Positions 23,401-35,541 of a stretch of 64,000 nt of DNA are shown piece after piece. Within the stretch, counting starts at the first letter, position 1. Every line of letters starts with the position of its first letter. The stretch spans positions 40,287,385 through 40,351,384 of the forward strand of contig NC_088295.1 in NCBI RefSeq assembly GCF_032854445.1. The letters run 5' to 3'. The stretch comes from Liolophura sinensis. Taxonomy: Eukaryota; Mollusca; Polyplacophora; Chitonida; Chitonidae. The notes below the pieces were generated by a model. It ran no database searches and had not been told where the DNA came from. It saw nothing but the letters and a program-made list of their open reading frames with translations. A program made the translations under genes and the position numbers.

Positions 23401-26400
23401 TCACCATTGCAGTTGCTGTGATTTCAAGTCCAGCGCATGCTGGCTTCCTCTCCAGCCATACGTGGGAAGGTCTGCCAGCAACCTGCGAATGGTGACGGGT
23501 TTCCCCTCACCATAATGCTGGCTGCCGTTGTATAAGTCAAATATTCTTGAGTAAAAAGCCATTTTCCATCCTAAAATTGATATTTTGAAATAAAAACCAA
23601 GTGTTTCAGGTATCCTATAAATGACCATTGTTGCCATATTGCTCTACTTATGTCCTGAACCTGCCATCAACTTCAGAGGAAAATGTCATTTCCTCCTCTA
23701 CAGGGCTGTATCAACGAGTACGCAGCTAGAGGTAGACTAGGAGAGCTAGACAATATCTTGATAGCAGCGTTAGAGTTTGATATCCATCAGGTGATCAAGG
23801 ACTGCAGGTAAGTAATATTGCTGATTGTCTCCCGTGCAACAAGATGGACGCATCCGTATGTTCATGTCCCTCCTACACTTAGTATATTTTTCAGAAAATT
23901 AACACCATCTTCAGTAAGCAAGGAAAGGTTGTGATTCTTCAAGTTCCACAGTTTCCTTGATTCTGATTGGTTTGACCTTATACATGTAGCATCGCTTCAG
24001 TTTTTTGTGGAGTTTGGTTAGTTTCTTCACAGAGAAATTTAAGTGTTGGCATCACAAGTATTAATACCTTTACATGCTTCTCAAAGTGCACTTTTACATA
24101 CCAACTATTAAGTGAAATACAGTACTTTTTATCTTCTTTCAAACAATGCCATGTTGATAGGGGTCATGGGTCATTGGCTGCTTGTTTGATAGGTGTTTTA
24201 CAGATTACCTAACTATTTTTCACTTACATGATGATAGTAGCCACATTAATTCTACAGGTCAACATGACTTGTCAGTTTCCATTTTGGATGAATTTTACCA
24301 AGGCTCGTGTCTGAGCTGGCTTTACCTGTCACATTGAACATTGCACTTGTGGCTTCTTCGTTTGGTGGTAGAGCATCCGCTTCAGGACCGGTAGATCCAG
24401 GATCAATCCTTGATCGAGTCACACCTAAGACTTTAAAAAAGAGGAAGTTGTAACTTCCTCGCTTGGCGTTCAGCATGAAGGGGATAGTGCAACAACTGGT
24501 TGACCCGTATCAGTATAATGGCTCGGGCGGGGCGGCTTACTTGCCTTCGGTAAGTCGTCTCAGTGAAGCAGCACTAAATAAAAGAGCGGTGGAAATCCGT
24601 CCTGCAACAAGGAGGCACATTACACGTACATGCACCCTAATGATTCCTTCGTCGTCATATGACTGAAAAATTGTTGAGTACGACGTTAAACCCCAAGTAC
24701 TCACTCACTCTTCGTTTGGTGTCTGATCAGTCCTAGGATGGTTTGACTCTTTGTCCATTTGAACTCCATGTGGAGTCTCTGGAAGGAGTGTGTCATGTTT
24801 GCCAGGTGTCTGCGCAGTAATGATTAACTGAGTCAGCAGTTTTGCAGAAGTTCGTTCAGCTCTAAACTTGAGCTCTGCAATTCATGTATAATGTTTCAGC
24901 GCACTGCCCAAAAGATCAACCAGGAATACGTCTAATTTTTTTCAGTTCCGTGTTGGGCAGCTGGTGGTTTGTGGTTCATCTGACAGATCTCTTTCATCAC
25001 AGCGGTGGGTTAGAGGCTCAGAAACAAGGGTAAGTCGCGTCATTCTATGACTGAAAAACTGTTAAGTACAATGTAAACGCCAATGTTTCTTGGAATGGAA
25101 CGCACATGAACATCTACAGTGTGAATTTGTTAGATGAATAACTCAACCTTGATTAACCTTGCAAAAAGTCCATATCATATGCAGCCTTACACAGGGTGCA
25201 ATTTCTTTTCTTGAAATGGCATTTGAGTTTTATCAGTCAACACTCTCAATATGACAAATTGCATGTGTACATGTAGCTTTTCCTCTGCTAATGTAGGAAG
25301 TGTTGCTAGTTTTAATTTTAACAGGTAAACATGAGAAAGTAATATATAGTAAATATGTGTAGTCAACAACACATAAATAATTTCATCATAAGTACATACA
25401 GCACTATTTATTTCGAGCTGTAGCTCACCTTGCTTGAAACACAGTTTGGGCATTCAATTTCTGCAACAGCTAACAGCACTTGAGATATATTTGCGTTCAC
25501 ACTTCAGATATGGGTCAAACCTAAGGGAATTCCTTCTGTTGGAGTATGCCTCAGGACTGATGTCACACAATAGGTAAAGCTTTAATGAAGCTCTGTAACA
25601 AGTGTGAGATGTAACTGTGGACAGTAAAGGTCTGTAGCATAGTGGAAAGTTCACTCTTTAAAGGAAAGCATGTGAAGGACATGAAATTCAAAACGAATTT
25701 CCTATAGTGCCCATGGATATGAGGTGTTCAGTATTTTACAACATAAGCATTTGACCTTTGATATGTTCAAAATAGGCTCCTTCTGTCTGTTTTGCTCATT
25801 AAGCTTTTTATAAAGCAGTTTTAATGTTTACTCAGCACAAACATGCGTGGCAACACTTGGCACAATCTTCTAACAGCTTTTTAAAACTGACAGTAAGAGG
25901 TTTGTTATGTATCTGGAAGGTGTTCCTGAAATTGTCATGTTGTGTTTGTCATCCCTTATCTGAACTGTGGTCTTAGTACATTATTCTTGAGCACAATTTA
26001 AAAGATCAGTCATATATGTTTTGAATAATGTACTCTGTATATACATCCCAATGTTTGAAACTTGTAATTTTGTTTTCCATTGGTAAGAATCATTTAAGAA
26101 AGATGTATTGTTATAAAATGAATTGATTGTTTTGCTTCAATTTTTGTTCTTTACAGTTTGTGGCAGATAGGCATTGATTATTTTGATCATTGTCCTGAAT
26201 TTGGCAGGTAAGCATAGAACTAAAATAGATTTGGATTGTAATATTCCGGATTTATTTGGTAGCATGGACATGTTGTCCATTTTTATCAAATGAATTTTCA
26301 TATACCTGTGTCACAGCAATGTCAGGGCTACATGTAGCATTGGCAATCACGGACTGTTGTTTGTATTGCAAGTATCATGAAGTCTCTCGTTTTATATTTT

Positions 26401-29400
26401 ATACTTTTAATGATCGTTCCACATATGTTTCATATTGCCATCAGCAACATTCAAGTTGCACCTTGGCATTAACAACATGACGTCATTTGATGATACCACA
26501 AATTTTCTATTGTACATATTCTTGTTAGTCTATATGTTTTACTATCTTTCTTTTTCTTTTTTTTTTTTTGTCAAATTTTCATTTTTGGTGTCTAAAGTTT
26601 GCTTCCTAGTTGAATTGATTGATGTTTGGTGTAAAATAAATATATAATTAAATGAATACCATATGATGTGGACTATATTTGCGTTGGCGCCGCAGAAAAA
26701 TAGAGCATGTATTCTGTCAGTCCGTATTCATTCAGTAACCAGTAAGTGCAATTCTTTTTCATAAAAGTGCCATTTATCTTTATTTTTCGAGATTTAGCAG
26801 AAGTACACAGCATTGCTTTGGCTTATTCACCCTTAATGCACACGTATGTTGGTGTTGAATGAATATGACTAATGTTATCAAACATTTATTTATGTATTTT
26901 GTGGATGTTGTTCTTTCCAGGAGTTACCTTGAGCTGTATTTAGAGCACATTCCTCTTGACACAGAGAAGAAAGCTTGGAAAATCTTGAGAATCTGTGAAG
27001 CGAGGGAAATGAACCATCAAGGTATTGACTCATATAAGCTCATAAAATAGCATGGCAGTGGACAAGGCACCATGTGCATGCATCACTCATACAATCCAAA
27101 ATATAATATATGATAAAATACTTATCAAGCTAACTAAATACTAAAGATGTGTGTACTACTGTAATTCTTAACCTTTCCACAAGTTTGCAAGGTGTATATT
27201 CAAGCTTTTTCTGAAGGCATTATTCTGTGGCGACTGATGAAATTATACTTTTTGTGAGACCCTGAAACTAACCCATCCAACCAACATTGTTTCATCTCCA
27301 AAATCAAATTGAAAATGTGCATAAATTGCACTGAAAGTTGCTGTTTCATATGCGAAAAGGTTGAGGAATTAGAGTAGATTAATTTGATGAGAGAACCCTC
27401 TCACTGGTTGAAAGCCCACTCCACTTTAATTTAGAGTACTTGCCTTTGACTAGTGAGGTTGGTTTTATATTTGAAACGAGCAGCTGCTGGAGATGCTGTA
27501 AGTGTTTCTCAGCAGATTCGTTATCTACCTGATAAAAACTGTAAAAGTGATGGTATCCAAGCTGTTGTCTCTACTCGTAACATACGTTGATAACTTATAT
27601 CTTGTGGAGCATAGCATGAACACAAATCAAACAAATAGGAATTGGATAAGAAACTAAAATGTGAATAGGAAGTTCCTTACTGTACCTTTAAATTACACAA
27701 TGATTGGCTTCATATCAGACCATGTGGTAAAATTGCTTCGTTGTGTTTATTTAAAGATGCTTACATGTACATGCTTGAAACCCAGCATACCCATTATATC
27801 TTCTTTTAAGAAGTCACAATAGGCCCAAAATTTTCCACAAGTGTTCTGGAATGCCTCAGTACATATTTTCGGATATTTTAATGAAGACGAGCTTCAGAAT
27901 TTGTATCTTCTATGTACTCTGAGCTTTGGTGAACTCCATCTATGAATATACTGATTTGGCCTGCAATTAACACTAACAATCAATGCAGGCCGCTGATAAC
28001 AAGACATATAATATATATATATATTTGTTATTTGTATTTACAGTGCGGAGCATCTGTCGATCAATGGGAATGAAAGCTCTCCACAATGGCCGACTAGGGT
28101 CAGCATTGTCTTGGTGCTTGAGGTCAAAGGTCAGTTATAATTCTGAGTGGAAAACTTTTCTCTGGCGTAAATGTTGGGTGCTGAATTGAAACCTCCATGA
28201 TCTTATATTCGGTGTTGAAATACCAGTGAGACGTTGTCATTGTACCTTAAAGGGAAATAGCGCCGAAAGAAATTCAGCATATTTTTTTTGATGGCGGCAG
28301 TACATGCCTTTAAGGAGTGAGCCTTTTCCATAACTAGAACTTAATGTAAATGAAACACAGTAAATGACCTGAAATGTTTGCCCCCAAAAAGTGCATTGTT
28401 TTGGCAAATAAATGTTCTAAAGTATTAACTTTGGAAATGAAACTTTCCAGTGGGATATCATTTCACCTCCAAAACAAGCTTCAAGACATTTTTCTTAGAT
28501 TGGGCAAAAGGAGAAACTTTGTCATGGAAGAAACCTTGTCATTTACCACAGTACAATCTTTAATGTTTAGTAACATGAAATCTGAATGAGAATATGTTTT
28601 GATACTTCCAGGATGTGGCATTTGCAACCATGATCACAGAAAAGTAAGTTTCCATGAAATTTGAATCCGTTTGAAGGTCTGTAATTATTTCGTGTCAGTA
28701 TTAAGATATATGAAATATGGATCTCTGACCGAAAGTAAAGTTACATTTTTGTGATTTGTGAGAGCAAATCGCTTTGAAATAGGGACACCTTTGAAGTTAT
28801 CTGAAACATGTGTTTGCTATCGATTCTGCACATACTGTAATTCTCCAACGCATGATTGAAAGATATTTATCTGGCTTCTCTCTATCGTCTTTGGAATTCA
28901 GATAATGATGTCATTAGGTGACATTAAAGCAGTAGTGATTTTCAGTGTTGTTCAATTTTATCTGTAGGTTTTTAACAGAATACACAGACAAGGGTGACTT
29001 CTCTAATCTGGACTTGATAGACAAACTAGGCCCATCCATGTTACTAAGCAAGAGGCTCACTTTTCTGGGTAAGTTACCAATTCTAAACAAAGGGTCAGTG
29101 TAAATGTTGAATAGGAAACATTCTGTGTGATTTCATGCAGGTCATAAAGATAAGAAATCTGAATATTTATCTCATGTTCTCTGAGTGTTCCTTTTCAAAT
29201 CTTAAGTGTTCCTTTTCAAATCTTTAGTGTTCCTTTTGAAACCTTTAATATAACCCACAAATCCAAATAACTGTCTTAACCGTAGGGGCCTGTGTGGTTA
29301 GTGTGCCAGCACAGCGCAATCACTCAGGAGCCTCTCACCAATGCGGTTTCTGTGAGTTCAAGTCCATCTCACGCTGGTTTCTTCTCCGGTCGTACGTGAG

Positions 29401-31553
29401 AAGGTGTGCTAGCATTCTGTAGATGATGTGCTCTGTCTGGTTTCCTCCCACCATAACATAGAAGTGAAATATTCTTGAGTGCGCCATAAAACACCAATCA
29501 AATAAATAAATGTAACTGTATCCAATACAAAGTATTAAACTGTTTTATCAACTTTAATTACAGTTGATTATGTATAATTTCATTAAATTTTTCACCATCT
29601 AATCACCCTGCTGTCTAGAATTGGTCGATAAAAAAATTATATGAAGTTGTATGTGATTGTCTGTTCTTCACCAGTTTTATAGTACAGGAGGGTGATTGGT
29701 GAAAGATAACTGTAGTTACTGTCGTATGGTACTAATTACTTGTATGTGGTAAATAACTGTGCAGGCAAATACAGAGAATTCCACAAGCTGTATGAAGATG
29801 GGGACATTTATGCTGCGGCTGAGCTACTCCTGTCTCTGCTTACAGCCCGTCTGACTCCTAGACAGTGAGTTCTTTCTTCATACCCCTTTGCCATAATATT
29901 TCATATTTATGACAAGAGACCTAAGAACAACAATTTCTTTTCCCCCATCCCTATTTTCATGTGTCAACCAAACATGATTCTGACTGAAATTAATGTGTAG
30001 TATTAACCACTGGTTTAGTTCAGAATGGCAGACGGGATTGCATGTTTTTACATTCACTTTTTCTTTCAACACAGCCATATTATTATGTGAATGAGTTTGC
30101 ATTTTTTCCCACAGGTTTTTACTCACACTTCTCACAGATGCTTTGCCAATGTTAGAATATGAAGAGGTAAGAGCGAAAACCACAGAATTAAAATAATGAT
30201 TTTCCAATTTATTTTCTTTATTTCCAGAAAATAAACTGGATTATTTGACTGGAAAAGCCTAGAATAGGAAAGTCATTTAGGCAGCAGTGATTGGAAAATT
30301 TTAAAGCATTATTGTAAGATTTACTTGAATGTTTAACAGTTGAGCCTTTATAGTGTATTTAATTTGTTTTCAAAATAATGAAAAAGACACCAAGAGCTTC
30401 CTTAGGTAGTAAAATGTAAAAAAGAAGAAAAAAAAAGATTGGCTTTCTTTCATGGAAACTGGGATGATGCCTTGATCTTGAGCAGTTGTTTTATTGTCAT
30501 TCATTCATTCTTGTCCTAATCATATAACCGAGGCATTTGTTGAGTGTGTTGGAGTTTTCTCCTCTGAACTCCCACCTTTCCTCTTCAGGTTATCTTCACC
30601 AGTCATCAGACTTATGAGCTAATGTACTGTTTAGAAAGTATTACATTATCCAAGACTCAAGACGACCATAAACCACCCAAAGGAGAAAGTCAGTCAGGAG
30701 CTCAAGTGAAAAAGGTAAAAACATCAGTGAATTTACCCTTGTGGACGACTGAAGTCAAGCAGATTAATGTATCACACTGTTTTCCAAATGTGGATTACGA
30801 TAAATGACCAACACTTTTACCCCCAAAATTGCATTTTGTAAACCATATAAATCCTTCTACGTGGTGTATACAGGTTAGTGTGTGGCCCGTCTTACCGATT
30901 ATGAAGCACATTCAATGAAACAAAGCGCCATGGTAAGGAGTGCTGTAATTGTGAAATTGTGTTGTCTTCATTTTTGTTTCTATACTACATGTACTCATAC
31001 ACATATACCGGGTACTTCAGATTTTCTTGGGGCCTCCGTGGCTCAGTTGGTTAGCACGCTAGCGCAGCGTAATGACCCAGGAGCCTCTCACCAATGTGGT
31101 CGCTGTGAGTTCAAGTCCAGCTCATGCTGGCTTCCTCTCCGGCCGTAAGTGGGAAGGTCTGCCAGCAACCTGCGGATGGTCGTGGGTTTCCCCCGGGCTG
31201 TGCCCGGTTTCCACCCACCATAATGCTGGCCGCCGTCGTATAAGTGAAATATTCTTGAGTACGGCGTAAAACACCAGTCAAATAAATAAATAAATAAATG
31301 TACCATTATCCTCCTACATGGTCCTATTTTACAGCTTGCATATGGTAGAGTACACGCTGAAAATAGCACTTTTGGTTTCTTGTAAGGCTGTACGGTATAG
31401 GCTCTGAAAAAAAAAAAAAAAAAATCAAATTTTCTTGGGTTCTTTTACCAGGGCCTGAGTGAGACAGAGAAGGAGAAGATAGAGCTGATGAGGCTGGCTC
31501 TGGCCAGGAACTTAGCCAGGGCCATATTGAAAGAGGGTACACTCAAGGCTTGA
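17427..31553 (+). CDS. NUP85: Nucleoporin NUP85 (Y-complex scaffold)
   Basis: Twenty-two exons: 17427-17465, 18224-18299, 19168-19272, 19603-19663, 20088-20158, 20795-20908, 21395-21516, 21798-21923, 22128-22250, 22580-22711, 23704-23807, 24946-25029, 25508-25573, 26157-26207, 26921-27021, 28044-28129, 28612-28643, 28968-29068, 29765-29864, 30115-30166, 30589-30714, 31452-31553. They sum to 1974 nt, 657 aa, against about 656 in human. Every junction is in phase. NUP85 is an alpha-helical (ACE1-type) protein of the Nup107-160 outer-ring complex; its N-terminus pairs with Seh1. Diagnostic blocks are [142 protein letters not shown] and [15 protein letters not shown] before TGA. Exon 9 uses the acceptor TTAAG. 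Exon 1 is least constrained. A repeat made from the last codons follows the stop. Confidence 0.97.
22808..23020 (+). repeat. Unclassified interspersed repeat R1, copy in NUP85 intron 10
   Basis: Blocks aaatgacctaaaatt, ggcaaataaatgtcctcaaa, tattacttttggttctgact and cagaattgggggaaaa match the copies at 9338 and 28340 in the same order and orientation. Confidence 0.7.
23384..23557 (+). mobile_element. SINE family A, partial, in NUP85 intron 10
   Basis: gacccaggagcttctcaccat, gctggcttcctctccagcc and ggtctgccagcaacctgcg are present, with a shortened tail (aatattcttgagta). The tRNA head is incomplete and part of the body is deleted. Confidence 0.85.
24335..24716 (+). mobile_element. SINE family B, near full length, in NUP85 intron 11
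   Basis: A second tRNA-derived family: A box-like tggtggtagagcatccgc, B box-like aggatcaatcc, a body with cttggcgttcagcatgaagg and cagtataatggctcgggcgg, and a tail gttgagtacgacgttaaacc plus cactcactc. A related copy is at 52192-52530 and a fragment at 38083-38290. Confidence 0.85.
25045..25085 (+). mobile_element. SINE family B tail fragment in NUP85 intron 12
   Basis: tgactgaaaaactgttaagt followed by acaatgtaaacgcc corresponds to the family B tail only. It lies just after the exon 12 donor. Confidence 0.5.
28340..28535 (+). repeat. Unclassified interspersed repeat R1, copy in NUP85 intron 16
   Basis: Blocks agtaaatgacctgaaatg, tggcaaataaatgttctaaa, gtgggatatcatttcacc and agattgggcaaaagg match the R1 order seen at 9338 and 22808. 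Confidence 0.7.
29284..29511 (+). mobile_element. SINE family A, diverged, in NUP85 intron 18
   Basis: Head ggggcctgtgtggttagtgt, B box gagttcaagtcc, then tttcctcccaccataac and tail gaaatattcttgagtgcgcc with AATAAATAAATG. It is more diverged than the copies at 5850 and 31032. Confidence 0.85.
31021..31439 (+). mobile_element. SINE family A with extra 3' DNA and poly(A), flanked by target duplication
   Basis: A full-length SINE (31032-31299: A box, B box gagttcaagtcc, tail, AATA repeat) continues into about 107 bp of non-SINE sequence (31300-31406) and an 18-base poly(A) (31407-31424). The 11-bp direct repeat attttcttggg lies at 31021-31031 and 31429-31439, so SINE, extra DNA and poly(A) entered together. 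The extra DNA recurs next to another SINE at 41092-41391. The right repeat ends 12 bases before NUP85 exon 22, so insertion hit the acceptor region of intron 21. Confidence 0.85.
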
Positions 31554-31890
31554 GCGGAAATTTCAGTGACCATTCTGAAAGAGAGTACACTCAAGGCTTA
31601 AGCGGAAAATTCCGTGGCCATTCTGAAAGAGGGTGCCCTTAAGGCTTGAGCGAAAAATTCAGTAGATATTCTGAAAGAGGGTGCAGGTACCCTTAAGGCT
31701 TGAGAAAAAACTTCCCTTAAGGTTTGAGCAGAAAAATCAGTCGATATTCTGCAAGAGGGTACACTCAAGGCATGGGCTCGAACTTTATTGGACATTCGGA
31801 AAGAGAAATTTCATTGGCTTTCCAGAGGATACACTCAAGGCATGAGCGGAAACCTGACCATGGCCTGTCTAAAAGAGAGCACACTCAATG
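31521..31890 (+). repeat. 48-bp tandem repeat built from the NUP85 C-terminal codons and stop
   Basis: About seven copies. Copy 1 is coding: codons for ILKEGTLKA then TGA, followed by about 18 bases of 3'UTR. Later copies read ILKESTLKA-TAA, ILKEGALKA-TGA and ILKEGAGTLKA-TGA, then degenerate forms. Spacing stays a multiple of three through the first copies, so each copy is in frame with NUP85 and keeps a stop at the equivalent place. The last copies have lost the stop and diverged. Confidence 0.9.
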
Positions 31891-32854
31891 CCTTATGAGC
31901 TTTGTTGTTGTCATTTTGAAGGAAGTCGGGACCCTCCTACACATCATGTTGTGCCTCTACGGGTCTTGTGAAAGAGGTTGTAACAGTGGTGCTGAGCTCA
32001 TGGACCTTCATTCACAAATCAGCTTGTTAATACAATGGGTTAAATTAACCGAAAAAAAGGCCGCAGACAATGCGCAGAAATCATGGAAATCTTAGTTTTG
32101 ATATTTCTTGGCTACCGGTATCATTTTCTTTCGATGAATTATGAGTGTGAAGGCAAGGAAAAATGGGTCATTAAGTGCTTCAAGGAGATTTTCCTGGAAT
32201 TTCTGTTGAGCCTGAACATGTAGTTGTTGATAAGGGGTGGGGTACTGGAGAGGTCAACAGTGAACAAATATTATACATGAGCAGGCCTTGGCAATGTGAC
32301 CAGGAACAGGTATGTAACAGGTCTACCAGGCCAGTTCTAAGTTGTCCATACAAACTTTGCTTAGGTCCTCAGTGGCTCAGCATTTGAGTCCAATTCCACA
32401 AAGCCATTTCTGACTGAAGTCAAAATTTGATTTATGATTTTCAAGCTTACATTTTGGCATAAGAAATGAAAATTTTGTCCCCTTCATCAGTGTTATCTGA
32501 AGACAACTATCCAAATTTCAACTTCCATTTCCAGAAACTAATAATTGTACAGAGCTTTCAAATTTGACTTGAGTCAAAAATGGCAGTCAGTGCAGCCATA
32601 TGTTTGGATCCAGTATCCCTTCCTGTTATAGGCTGCAGTGTTACACCAGTTTTTCTGTTGGTGTTACTTATAGTGCCCTGGATTCACTGACAAGCCCTCT
32701 TAATGTTACAACATGAAAATGCCTACATTGCTGGTTTCCATGTTAATGATAATGCATAAAACACTAGGAGGGCATAGTGCACTCAGGCCCTGCTTTGGTA
32801 TGTTTATTAGTTTACTCCATCTATAAGCTTCAATGCCATCATGTATTAATTAAG

Positions 32855-33020
32855 TGAAATATTTTTGAACAAAACAACAATCAAATAAAGATCTTTGTTG
32901 GCTTTACACTAAAGGCTTTTGTGGTTTTAATTGAAATATTTTCAATAAAACAACAACCAAATAAAGATCTTTGTTGGCTTTACACTATAGGCTTTTTTGG
33001 ATTTATTGAAATATTTTCAA
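32855..33020 (+). repeat. ~76-bp tandem duplication carrying the poly(A) signal
   Basis: Two copies plus a partial third, starting tgaaatatt at 32855, 32932 and 33007. The shared core is caaataaagatctttgttgg followed by ctttacact. Each full copy includes AATAAA. Confidence 0.85.
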
Positions 33021-33506
33021 GTACACTTTAATGTATACCCTAATTTTTCAACCCTTTCGCACATAAAAGGTCAACTTTTGCATAGTTTATGCTCAACTGA
33101 TTTTGGAGATAAAACTACATTAGTTGGATAGGCCAGTTTCAGGGCTTCTCAAAAAGTATAATTTTGAATAAACACCTTTCAAACATACCAACAGAAATAC
33201 AGTAGCTAGTAATGCATGTGTATCACTGGATTATTGTAAATACATTGATCAGCCTGCAGTTCAGTAGTTCATGTAAATCTTGTCACCTGTACTAATCCCT
33301 TAGTTTTTGCTAAGAATTTGAAAACTAGGAACGTGGATGAATCTTTTGCACACTGGTATATATTCTTTGTACATGTACTTACAGAAGACATAAGGTCGTA
33401 TTACACTATATCATATGTTACAGTATTTCATACGATTTATTTAAGTACATGCTTACAGATATTGAATGAACTGCAACATTTTCATTCTTTAACAATGTAA
33501 AAATTT

Positions 33507-33593
33507 ATTCATTGATTTGATTGGTGTTTTACACCGTACTCAAGACAATTTTACTTATACGCCAGCAGTCAGCATTATGGTGGGAGGAAAAAC
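33507..33593 (-). mobile_element. SINE family A tail fragment, reverse
   Basis: gattggtgttttacaccgta, ctcaaga and cagcattatggtgggaggaa are the reverse complement of the SINE 3' end. The body is absent. Confidence 0.75.
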
Positions 33594-35233
33594 AACAATG
33601 TGAAAATAAGTGATCATTGATTAACAGCTCTATGATAACAGTAGTTCTGAGTACCTGTAGACATTCAGCATGAAAATGCTCAATCATGCCAAACTTGATG
33701 GATGAAGTATCTGCAGTATCAATCATATGGAATTGTGCTGAATTATAGATCAACACTTATAACATAATTCATAACATGTAACTTGAATAAAGTACAGAAT
33801 ATATGACAGTATGTATTAAGTTCAATTTAGCCCATATCAGGAGATGTATTACTTCACATTATCACAGTCAAATTTGGATACCCAAAATAATTACATACAA
33901 TTACATAATGTATGCATGTATATATGAAAATTATTGAATATTAAATCAACAAAAGATAACATGGATGAAACATGTAAATAATCTTCATGTACTTACATCC
34001 ACTTAACAAAGGTCCATGTACAGAGAGGTCTAATAGTGCAACTTTGTAATGCATTTCAGCATGAAAAATACTTCAATTTCGTAAACAACATAACAGAAAA
34101 GACCAAAAAAAAAAAAAATGCTGTCTCCAAATAATGGAGCACTCTAAACCACATCAATGTTTTATTATCCCACTTCAAAACTGGTAACACATTGTACCTG
34201 TATCATATATGATGTAGGAAAACTCATTGTAATTAGGTTAAGTACCTAAGCTGGACAATTCTCCCAGGTGTGAAATGGAAACAGATGTGAAATCACATTT
34301 TAAAAGGATTCATGTTCTGAAAAAAAAAACAAACAAAAAACACTTCATGCAATAATAAATTACAGATTTCAAATTCATATGCTAATATGTGCAGTGAGGT
34401 AAACAAAACAGCATGTGCCAAATGTATGGATAAAGTCACTTGTTTACACGTGGAATAAACTTACTAATCTGTGCATTGTATGATATTCCTCTGGTACACT
34501 TCATATATATATGTATATATATATTCGGCATGACAGTCAACTTACAAGCGTACCTGCATAAGATTAAAGAGGGCTTCATGAAAGTTGGTCTAGGTCTCCA
34601 ACATACTGTTTTTATTTATTCTCCGCATAGCTATAAAATATTCAAATCACTCTATCCATGCAAATAAATCTCATGGGTTCATATACTCACTCCATGCACT
34701 TGAGCAAACACAAAGGACCCCTTGCAACTAGATAGGAAATACATTATAGTCTCCTAGTGGCGCAGTGGAATTTCTTCAGGCAGGTTGACTTCGTAATAAA
34801 CTGGGTACAACTGGGACGCTGTCAACCTATGTGTAGTGCTTAAGTCAAAAAGTGATCAGATTCAGATTTGGTGCGCGGAAGTCGACTAAGACTGGCGGCA
34901 ACTATAAGCAGATAATTAAGATTGCGTGAGCCCTGCTTTATAAAGATCTACATCATTTATATGCCATACATACACCCTTGACTCACAAAGTGCCAAGTGT
35001 GAAGTAAAATTCCACAAGACACAGCGACTCCCGTTTTATGTAAATATGGTAGCATGCGAATGAATCTAAACAGAATCCTTATCAATTAACTTTTTTTCCA
35101 ATTAGAATTCGAATTTAATACCCCAATACATACATGTAATAGTATTAGTAGCAAAAAATCAACCAAGTGACAAGATAACTGACTTGGTTACAGTTACAAA
35201 GTACCCTGCTTTACTTAACCCAAGTCGTAAGAG

Positions 35234-35239
35234 TTTATT
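35234..35239 (-). promoter_or_regulatory. Candidate poly(A) signal of TMEM104
   Basis: AATAAA on the minus strand about 300 bases after the TMEM104 stop codon. Other TTTATT strings occur farther left, so this is only the nearest candidate. Confidence 0.35.
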
Positions 35240-35541
35240 CTCGTAGAAAATGCACAATGAATTTCGGAGCTGCCTAACTGCAGTGATTCTAGTGAATCAA
35301 TACTGGCAAACACACCAACCAATAAACACTGTTTTAAGTTTTGAAAACCTTTCGAAAGAATTTATATACTTTCAAAAAATCCAAGGACCACTGAGGGCCC
35401 TGGGTTAAAGTAGTTAAAATCCATTAAATTTGTTCATGAGATTTGTTCCAAAATACGTAACCCATAGTGGAACTTTCATTTTACCTGTGAGTAACTAGCT
35501 TCGTTGAATAGCAAAACGTGACAATTTATGCTGCTGATAAC

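Larger units (their letters stand above)
31554..35233 (+). other. NUP85 3'UTR and convergent intergenic region
   Basis: After the 48-bp repeat no further exon was found. The first good AATAAA signals after the stop are at 32884-32889 and, in a duplicated segment, 32944-32949 and 32960-32965, so the NUP85 3'UTR may be about 1.3-1.4 kb. From 33020 to 35233 there is AT-rich sequence with one SINE remnant and no supported gene. Confidence 0.45.

Noticed and set aside
31598-32095. Open frames at 31598-31795 (minus) and 31724-32095 (plus)
   Set aside because: Both arise from the 48-bp repeat after NUP85. The plus frame includes the degenerate last copies, but nothing supports independent translation.
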